A DNA stretch of 64,000 nucleotides from Herbidospora galbida (lineage in GTDB: Bacteria; Actinomycetota; Actinomycetes; Streptosporangiales; Streptosporangiaceae), in the NCBI RefSeq assembly GCF_005233835.1, contig NZ_SZQA01000017.1:1-64000 (forward strand). Direction: 5' to 3'. The position numbers and the translations under genes are program-made. A model generated the notes under the pieces. That model was not told the DNA's origin. It saw only the letters and a program-made list of their open reading frames with translations, and did no database searches. Positions 58,995 through 64,000 of the stretch are shown piece by piece (the first letter of the stretch is position 1; the number at the start of each line of letters is the position of its first letter).

Positions 58995-59669
58995 GTGTAC
59001 CGGGAACGGCCGTCGGTCATTCCGGGCGCGGTCGTGTGGCACACGCCTGCGGTGTCCGCCGAGGCCGCGCGCCGGGTCCTCCCCGACGGCTGCATGGATC
59101 TGCTCTGGACGTCGGGCCGGCTCGTCGTGGCGGGGCCCGATTCGGTCGCGTACGTCACCTCGATCGTCCCCGGCGCCGACTACACCGGCCTGCGGTTCGC
59201 CCCCGGCGACCTGCCCGGGCTGCTCGGCGTGCCGGCCTGCGAACTGCGTGACCGCCGGGTCCCGCTCGACGAGGTCTGGTCGGCCCGCCGGGTGCGCGCC
59301 CTGGAGAACCGGCTGCGGAGAGGCGGCGGGATCGAGGCCGTGGCCGACGGTCTCACCGCCGACCCGGTGGTCCGCGGCGCGGTCGCGCTGATCGGCGGAG
59401 GGCTGGGCGTGGCCGCCGCGGCCGACCGCCTAGACCTGGGCGAACGCCGCTTCCACCGGCTCTGCCTGCGCGCCTTCGGCTACGGGCCGAAGACGCTGGG
59501 CCGCATCCTGCGGATGAACCGGGCGCTCGGGAAGGCCCGCGCCGGGGGAGGGTTCGCCCAGGTCGCGCACGACGAGGGCTACGCCGACCAGGCCCACCTC
59601 GCGCGGGAGGTGCGGGCGCTGGCCGGGGTCACGCTGACTGATCTAGTGCGGCGTACAGATCGACGCTGA
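58995..59669 (+). CDS. AraC-family helix-turn-helix regulator (DUF6597-type)
   Basis: A 224-residue regulator from GTG 58995 (GCTGGGACG before it). The N-terminal half ('PDGCMDLLWTSGRLVVAGPDS', 'GLRFAPGDLPGLLGVPACELRDRRVPLDEVW') is the DUF6597 ligand-free-looking beta domain; the C-terminal half is the AraC DNA-binding pair ('RRFHRLCLRAFGYGPKTLGRILRMNRAL', 'VAHDEGYADQAHLAREVRALAGVTLTDLV'). It is divergent from fasR, 65 bp between starts, and its last 41 bp overlap the convergent VOC gene. Confidence 0.9.
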   Translation: MYRERPSVIPGAVVWHTPAVSAEAARRVLPDGCMDLLWTSGRLVVAGPDSVAYVTSIVPGADYTGLRFAPGDLPGLLGVPACELRDRRVPLDEVWSARRVRALENRLRRGGGIEAVADGLTADPVVRGAVALIGGGLGVAAAADRLDLGERRFHRLCLRAFGYGPKTLGRILRMNRALGKARAGGGFAQVAHDEGYADQAHLAREVRALAGVTLTDLVRRTDRR

Positions 59670-60015
59670 TGCCGTCGGGGTCGCTCAGGACCGCGTAGCG
59701 CTGGCCCCAGAAGGCGTCCCACGGCGGGAGGTGGCCGAACTCCGACATCTCGGCGTAGGTCTTGTCGACCTCGGCCGGGCCGTCGCACTGGAACGCCAGG
59801 CCCGTCCGGCCGGGGCCCGGCGTCCATTCGGGGTCGAACGACCTGATGGTCTCCTCGGTGTCCCAGCAGAGGCGGAAGCCGCCGGGCAGGGTCACCTCGA
59901 CGTGGGGCTCGCCGTCGGCCTCGGCCGGGATGTCGAGGCCGAGGCGACGGTAGAAGGCGAGCGAGCGGCCCATGTCGCTGACGACCAGGCCGATGACGTT
60001 GAACTGAATAGCCAT
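59629..60015 (-). CDS. VOC family protein (glyoxalase-like)
   Basis: A 128-residue single-domain protein from ATG 60015. 'NVIGLVVSDMGRSLAFYRRLGLDIP', 'GLAFQCDGPAEVDKTYAEM' and 'QRYAVLSDPDGISVDLYA' are the two beta-alpha-beta modules of VOC proteins. Such proteins next to AraC regulators are often their target in actinomycetes. It overlaps the convergent AraC-type gene by 41 bp. Substrate unknown. Confidence 0.87.
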   Translation of the reverse strand: MAIQFNVIGLVVSDMGRSLAFYRRLGLDIPAEADGEPHVEVTLPGGFRLCWDTEETIRSFDPEWTPGPGRTGLAFQCDGPAEVDKTYAEMSEFGHLPPWDAFWGQRYAVLSDPDGISVDLYAALDQSA

Positions 60016-60074
60016 GGTCCGACGGTACGCAGCCACGTACCGGCCTGTCTTGAAGGAATCGGACGGGGGACCCG

Positions 60075-60521
60075 TCAGATGACCGCCACCGCCGTGATGA
60101 GGCCGATGGCGACGTGGGTGACCGAGAGCAGGATGGCGGCGGGCTGGAGCTGCGGTTCGGCGACCAGGGCGCGGATGGAGATGCCGGCCACCTTGTCGAA
60201 GGCGAACATGCCGAGCGTCTGCACGGCGATGCCGAGCACGCCGAACACGGCGGTGGCGATGAGGCCCTCCTGGAGCCGGCCGCCGGAGGAGAAGATCGAG
60301 GCGGCCACGATCAGCCCGACGGCCGCCAGGCCCGCCGAGGTGAGGGCGGTCGCGTTGGGGTTGCGGTCTTCGCGGATGAGCTTGCTGAGTTTGCCCGGCG
60401 TGGCCATGTCGATGACGTAGAAACCGACGATCAGCAGCAGCACGCCGAGGACGGCGTAGGCGGCGATGGCCAGGGCGCCGTTGCCGAGGACCTCTCCGAA
60501 CGAAGTGGTGTCCATTGTCAT
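60075..60521 (-). CDS. DUF350 membrane protein (YjfL-like)
   Basis: A 148-residue protein of four hydrophobic helices in two similar halves ('GALAIAAYAVLGVLLLIVGFYVIDMATPGKLSKLIREDRNPNATALTSAGLAAVGLIVAASIFS', then a second pair), the DUF350 pattern with conserved 'D..TPG.L'. In E. coli YjfL sits with a glutathionylspermidine-synthase-like protein (YjfC) and a YgiB/YjfM-type protein; the same trio is present here. It is thought to work in membrane-stress protection. It starts 23 bp after the preceding gene's stop. Confidence 0.93.
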   Translation of the reverse strand: MTMDTTSFGEVLGNGALAIAAYAVLGVLLLIVGFYVIDMATPGKLSKLIREDRNPNATALTSAGLAAVGLIVAASIFSSGGRLQEGLIATAVFGVLGIAVQTLGMFAFDKVAGISIRALVAEPQLQPAAILLSVTHVAIGLITAVAVI

Positions 60522-60544
60522 TGACCCTGCTCCTATGGGGGGTG

Positions 60545-61705
60545 TTAACCGTTGATTCGATGGGGGACGAACGACGAGGTGTCGTCGGTGATCAGGCCGG
60601 CCGTCTCTCGGATGCCGAGCCCGGCCGACTCGTCCTCCACCACCCAGGCGCCCAAGACGGGCCGCTGGCCCTCGAAATCGGGCAGGGCCTGGAACTCCTG
60701 GAAGACGAACCCTTCGGCGCCGTAGGCGCCTCCGGTCTCCAGGGAGTGTTCGGGCGACAGGATCGTCATCGAGGCGCCCTCGCGGCCCAAGAGCGGCTTC
60801 CGGATGAATCCTGCCAGGTCACGGGGGCCGTCGAGGTAGGCCGGCAGCAGGTTGGGGTGACCGGGGTAGAGCTCCCAGAGCACCGCCAGCAGGGCCTTGT
60901 TCGACAGCAGCATCTTCCACGCCGGTTCGATCCAGGTCATCGACGGCATCAGCCGCAGCGCGTGCGCGCCGAACGGCTCGTGGACGATCCACTCCCACGG
61001 GTAGAGCTTGCAGAGCGACCGGATGACCCGTTCCTCGACGTCGACGAAGCGGCGGTTGAGGGCGTCCCAGCCGATGTCCTCCATCGCGATGGAGACGGTG
61101 GTCAGCCCGGCCTGGGTGGCGGTCTCCTGCAGATAGCCGAGGGTCATCGCCTCCTCGCCGGAGGTGTCGAGGCTCGTCCAGGCGAAGTGGGAGGGGCCCG
61201 TCGGGAGGGTCGCGGCGATGGCCTTCCAGCGGTCGACCAGGCGTTCGTGGATGGAGTTCCACTGGTCGTCGTCGGGGAAGACGTCCTGCAGCCAGTACCA
61301 CTGGACGACCGAGCTTTCGAGCAGGCTGGTCGGGGTGTCGGCGTTGTATTCGAGCATCTTCGCCGGGCCGGAGCCGTCGTAGCGGAGGTCGAAGCGGCCG
61401 AACAGGTGGGGTTCGCGGCGGTACCAGGAGTCCTTGATCGCCTGCGTCCACTCGGGCGGCACGGCGAAGTCGTGGAAGCGGCCGGTGACCACGACGTGGT
61501 CGACCGCCTCCAGGCACATCCGGTGCAGCTCCTCGACCTGGGCCTCCAGCGCGAGCACCTCGTCCATCGAGAAGACGTAGTGGACGCTCTCGTCCCAGTA
61601 GGGCCGGTCGACTCCGCGCGGATGGGCCGACCGGTGGTAGGCCAGGCCGTGGCTCTCGACCGTGCTCTCCCAGCCGGGCCGGGGTGCGGACCGTTCCCTT
61701 CGCAC
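60545..61705 (-). CDS. Glutathionylspermidine-synthase-like ATP-grasp protein (YgiC/YjfC type)
   Basis: A 386-residue protein of the GSP_synth family: 'GRFDLRYDGSGPAKMLEYNADTPTSLLESSVVQWYWLQ', 'VHEPFGAHALRLMPSMTWIEPAWKMLLSNKALLAVLWELYPGHPNLLPAY' and 'FIRKPLLGREGASMTILSPE'. The ATP-grasp fold ligates an acid to an amine with ATP; YgiC/YjfC lack the amidase half and do not make glutathionylspermidine, and actinomycetes lack glutathione, so the substrate must differ. GTG 61705; it lies 3 bp after the small protein's stop. Confidence 0.92.
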   Translation of the reverse strand: MRRERSAPRPGWESTVESHGLAYHRSAHPRGVDRPYWDESVHYVFSMDEVLALEAQVEELHRMCLEAVDHVVVTGRFHDFAVPPEWTQAIKDSWYRREPHLFGRFDLRYDGSGPAKMLEYNADTPTSLLESSVVQWYWLQDVFPDDDQWNSIHERLVDRWKAIAATLPTGPSHFAWTSLDTSGEEAMTLGYLQETATQAGLTTVSIAMEDIGWDALNRRFVDVEERVIRSLCKLYPWEWIVHEPFGAHALRLMPSMTWIEPAWKMLLSNKALLAVLWELYPGHPNLLPAYLDGPRDLAGFIRKPLLGREGASMTILSPEHSLETGGAYGAEGFVFQEFQALPDFEGQRPVLGAWVVEDESAGLGIRETAGLITDDTSSFVPHRING

Positions 61706-61708
61706 GGG

Positions 61709-62137
61709 TCAGCTGCCGCCGCTGCTGCGCGAGCCGAAGCCGCCCCGCTGGATGACCTTGCCGGACCGGGTGGAGATCTGCGCGTTCGACGGGCGCAGCG
61801 TGGTGCCCCCGCGGATGTGCGTGCCGTTGCGGACGCCGCCGTAGTACCAGCCGTAGGCGCCGTGCGAGCCGTGGTATACCCGGCCGTCGTCGTCACACAG
61901 GTCGTCGTCGACGACCGGGAAGGACCCGTCGGGAAGAGGGTTGTTCACGTCGACGCAGTCGGCGTCGACCTCCTCGTAGTCGTCGTCGACGGCCGCGCAG
62001 AAGCCCACGACCAGCACCGACAGCACGCCGATGGCGCCCAGCTTGACGGCGGTGGAGGCCTTCTTGTTCTTCTTCGGCGGCGGGCCGCCGGCCATGGGGA
62101 ACGTCGGCGGTCCCGGCGGTGGGGGTGAGGCGGCCAT
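61709..62137 (-). CDS. Small membrane-anchored protein, YgiB/YjfM (DUF1190)-like
   Basis: A 142-residue protein from ATG 62137 (GGAG before it). A Pro/Lys-rich cytoplasmic tip, one hydrophobic helix (about 31-50), then an acidic outer region with Cys pairs ('DADCVDVNNPLPDGSFPVVDDDLCDDD'), a Tyr/Gly patch (HGAYGWYYGG) and a final 'QRGGFGSRSSGGS', like the ends of YgiB-type proteins. It forms an operon with the GSP-synthase-like and DUF350 genes. DUF1190 assignment is by weak similarity plus context. Confidence 0.7.
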   Translation of the reverse strand: MAASPPPPGPPTFPMAGGPPPKKNKKASTAVKLGAIGVLSVLVVGFCAAVDDDYEEVDADCVDVNNPLPDGSFPVVDDDLCDDDGRVYHGSHGAYGWYYGGVRNGTHIRGGTTLRPSNAQISTRSGKVIQRGGFGSRSSGGS

Positions 62138-62230
62138 AAGGCTCCATGATTCCTTGAGGTCGGGCAAGCCTATCGGTGTCTGTTTGAACGGTACAAACAT
62201 CAATTCTGGCCGGTTGATAACGTCTTCGGC

Positions 62231-63235
62231 ATGGAGCCTCTTGACGCCTTGCGCCAAATCGCGTTCCTGCTCGAACGGGCCGGTGAACCCACCTATCGGG
62301 TCCGCGCCTTCCGGGGCGCCGCCAAGGTCATCGAGGACTTGCCGCGCGAGGAACTGGAGGAGCGCGCCCTCGCCGAGACGCTGACCGAGCTGCCCGGCGT
62401 CGGCAAGGTGACCGCGCTGGCGATCACCGAGGCGCTGGCCGGCCAGACGCCCACCTACCTGCGCCGCCTGGAGGCGACGTCCGGGACCGACCTGTCCGAG
62501 GCGGCCGACTCGCTGCGGCGGGCCCTGAAGGGCGACCTGCACAGCCACACGACGTGGAGCGACGGCGGGTCGCCGATCGAGGAGATGGCCGAGGCGGCGC
62601 GGGCCATCGGGCACTCCTACCTGACGATCACCGACCACTCGCCCCGGCTGACGGTGGCGCGCGGCCTGTCGGCCGAGCGGCTGACCGAGCAGATCGAGGT
62701 CATCGAGGGGTTGCGCGAGCGGTTCGCGCCCTTCCAAATTCGGACCGGCATCGAGGTCGACATCCTGGCCGACGGGTCGCTCGACCAGGATCCGGCCCTG
62801 CTGGCCCGGCTCGACTGCGTGGTCGCCTCGGTGCACTCCTCGCTGAAGATGGACGCCGGCGAGATGACCCGCCGGATGGTCACCGCCGTCGCGAACCCGC
62901 ACGTCGACGTGCTCGGCCACTGCACCGGCCGGATCGTGAAGGCGGGCGGGAAGCGCGGCGGCCTGCGCGCCGAGTCGTCCTTCGACGCCGAGATCGTCTT
63001 CGAGGCGTGCCGGCGGTTCGACGTCGCGGTCGAGATCAACTCCCGCCCCGACCGGCTCGACCCGCCCAAACGGCTGCTGCGCCTGGCCTACGAGATGGGC
63101 TGCGTGTTCGCGATCGACAGCGACGCCCACGCTCCGGGTCAGCTCGACTGGCTCATGTACGGATGTGAGCGCGCCGCCCTGTGTGGTGTGGAACCGGAAC
63201 GAGTGGTCAATACGGGTATATGGCCGCGGAGTTAG
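62231..63235 (+). CDS. HhH plus PHP-domain phosphoesterase (PolX C-terminal-like)
   Basis: A 334-residue protein: an N-terminal helix-hairpin-helix region like the first part of DNA polymerase X (IAFLLERAGEPTYRVRAFRGAAKVIEDLP, LTELPGVGKVTALAI), then a PHP domain with metal ligands (KGDLHSHTTWSDG, ITDHSPRL, VVASVHSSL, VLGHCTGR, AIDSDAH). The polymerase palm that sits between these parts in PolX is missing. It may be a stand-alone exonuclease or phosphatase acting on DNA ends. ATG 62231; divergent from the YgiB-like gene by 93 bp. Confidence 0.9.
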   Translation: MEPLDALRQIAFLLERAGEPTYRVRAFRGAAKVIEDLPREELEERALAETLTELPGVGKVTALAITEALAGQTPTYLRRLEATSGTDLSEAADSLRRALKGDLHSHTTWSDGGSPIEEMAEAARAIGHSYLTITDHSPRLTVARGLSAERLTEQIEVIEGLRERFAPFQIRTGIEVDILADGSLDQDPALLARLDCVVASVHSSLKMDAGEMTRRMVTAVANPHVDVLGHCTGRIVKAGGKRGGLRAESSFDAEIVFEACRRFDVAVEINSRPDRLDPPKRLLRLAYEMGCVFAIDSDAHAPGQLDWLMYGCERAALCGVEPERVVNTGIWPRS

Positions 63236-63282
63236 GTGGGAAATACCAGGATTTGTCGCTCACCGCACGTAACGTCGGCGTT

Positions 63283-63741
63283 ATGGACCGTCGACGTGCG
63301 CTGGTAGAGGAGTTACGGAGCAACGGGCAGCTGTCGGCCAAAGACCTCGCCGACCGGCTCGGGGTGAGCAAACGGACGGTGATCCGCGACATCGCCAGAC
63401 TCCAGGGCGAGGGCGTGCCGATCCGGCTCGACCCGGCCGGCTACACGATCGACGGGGCCGAAGAGGTCAAACGCGCCATCGACCGCGCGCTCACGGGCCG
63501 CCGGGTCCTGCGCATCGACTACCTGAACAGCAAGAGCGAGGTCAGCACCCGCGATCTGGAGCCCAGCATCATGCTGGGCGGGCGCGGCGGGTTCTGGTAT
63601 CTGGTGGCGTGGTGCCGGTTACGTGAGGACGTGCGGGTGTTCCGGGTCGACCGGATCACTCGGGCGGAGGTCCTCGACGAGCGCTACCCGGAGCCCGACA
63701 AGCAGCGGCTGTCGGAGATGACGTCGGCCTTGCCGCTCTGA
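63283..63741 (+). CDS. HTH_11-WYL domain transcriptional regulator (short form)
   Basis: A 152-residue regulator from ATG 63283. 'MDRRRALVEELRSNGQLSAKDLADRLGVSKRTVIRDIARLQGEGVPIRLDPAGY' is a DeoR-like HTH_11; it is followed by a WYL domain ('RRVLRIDYLNSKSEVSTRDLEPSIMLGGRGGFWYLVAWCRLREDVRVFRVDRITRAEVL') that usually binds nucleic acid or nucleotide ligands. It lacks the C-terminal WCX extension and is half the normal length of such regulators (about 320). It starts 48 bp after the PHP gene. Confidence 0.88.
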   Translation: MDRRRALVEELRSNGQLSAKDLADRLGVSKRTVIRDIARLQGEGVPIRLDPAGYTIDGAEEVKRAIDRALTGRRVLRIDYLNSKSEVSTRDLEPSIMLGGRGGFWYLVAWCRLREDVRVFRVDRITRAEVLDERYPEPDKQRLSEMTSALPL

Positions 63742-63754
63742 CGCGGCGGTCTCC

Positions 63755-64000
63755 CTACAGGTCCTCCACGAGCTGGCACCGGTGGCTGACGGGGTCGGCC
63801 GCGTCGGCCCGCCGGGCCAGGTGTTCGAGGGTCTGCCGGAAGGCCGTCGCCTCCGCCTCCGGCAGGTCGCCCAGCAGGTGGGCGCCGACCGCCCTGAGGC
63901 GGCGCTCGGCGTGCTCCCAGGTCTCGCGGCCGCCTTCGGTGATCACGATCCGGCGGTTGCGGCGGTCTCTCGGGTCGGGCTCGCGTCTGACCAGGCCCGC
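63755..64000 (-). CDS. MarR-family regulator, 5' end outside window
   Basis: The C-terminal 81 residues of a MarR-type winged helix: the wing 'GLVRREPDPRDRRNRRIVITEGG' and the dimerisation helix 'ETWEHAERRLRAVGAHLLGDLPEAEATAFRQTLEHLARRAD'. The frame is open to the window edge. It is convergent with the WYL regulator, ending 13 bp from it. Ligand and targets unknown. Confidence 0.88.
   Translation of the reverse strand, partial: AGLVRREPDPRDRRNRRIVITEGGRETWEHAERRLRAVGAHLLGDLPEAEATAFRQTLEHLARRADAADPVSHRCQLVEDL

Overview
The window is about 64 kb of a high-GC (roughly 70% G+C) chromosome with dense genes, many GTG starts, and many four-base stop/start overlaps. The gene content is that of an actinomycete: an HrdB-type principal sigma factor, a DUF7455 protein followed by a ParE-type topoisomerase subunit with ParC nearby, a FasR-FabD-FabH-ACP-FabF-AccD fatty-acid cluster with a DUF3145 gene behind it, DUF5998, a GNAT/acyl-CoA-synthetase fusion acetyltransferase, and a SpoIIE-type phosphatase. 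I infer Streptomyces-like or, more likely, Streptosporangiales; the species cannot be read from the sequence. There are no rRNA or tRNA genes, CRISPR arrays, insertion sequences or prophage genes. This is core-type chromosome with small accessory cassettes.

Layout. 1-2.9 kb: the end of a possible FMN-binding protein, then a membrane-anchored double CbbX-type AAA+ ATPase. 2.9-13.7 kb: two complete peptide/nickel-type ABC importers in mirror order (SBP-D-F-C-B, then B-C-DF-SBP). 13.7-18.6 kb: a winged-helix protein facing an operon of a 520-residue unknown protein plus 5-oxoprolinase PxpA-PxpB-PxpC, so peptide uptake sits beside pyroglutamate metabolism. 18.7-25.6 kb: a DUF3562-like protein, an HhH-GPD protein lacking the usual catalytic residues, a PAS-GAF-SpoIIE phosphatase, HrdB with a strong terminator, an unknown protein and YaaA. 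25.7-35 kb: DUF7455, ParE, a GNAT, a beta-carbonic anhydrase, a VOC-ArsR-SRPBCC operon, an unknown protein, ParC and another GNAT. 35-40.6 kb: RecQ-like helicase with a phosphoribosyltransferase-like tail, GH10-like hydrolase, NarL-type two-component system, DUF2306. 40.6-47.8 kb: PfkB kinase, Pat-like acetyltransferase, DUF5998, alkaline-phosphatase-fold enzyme, sulfurtransferase, membrane EEP protein. 48-51.1 kb: an ECF sigma / beta-sandwich / CHAT-protease cassette. 51.4-58.9 kb: DUF3145, an intergenic stretch of about 0.9 kb, and the type II fatty-acid synthase operon. 59-64 kb: AraC-type regulator, VOC protein, a YgiB-like / glutathionylspermidine-synthase-like / DUF350 membrane-stress cassette, an HhH-PHP protein, a WYL regulator and a partial MarR.

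The most interesting candidate system is the three-gene cassette at 48002-51081. A sigma factor, a small protein with a carboxypeptidase-regulatory-like fold and a CHAT (caspase-like) protease with intact His and Cys are translationally coupled, suggesting protease-controlled transcription. Second tier: the YgiB/YgiC/DUF350 cassette, the perfect palindrome that fills the whole VOC-arsR intergenic gap, the RecQ-PRTase fusion and the mirror-image peptide importers.
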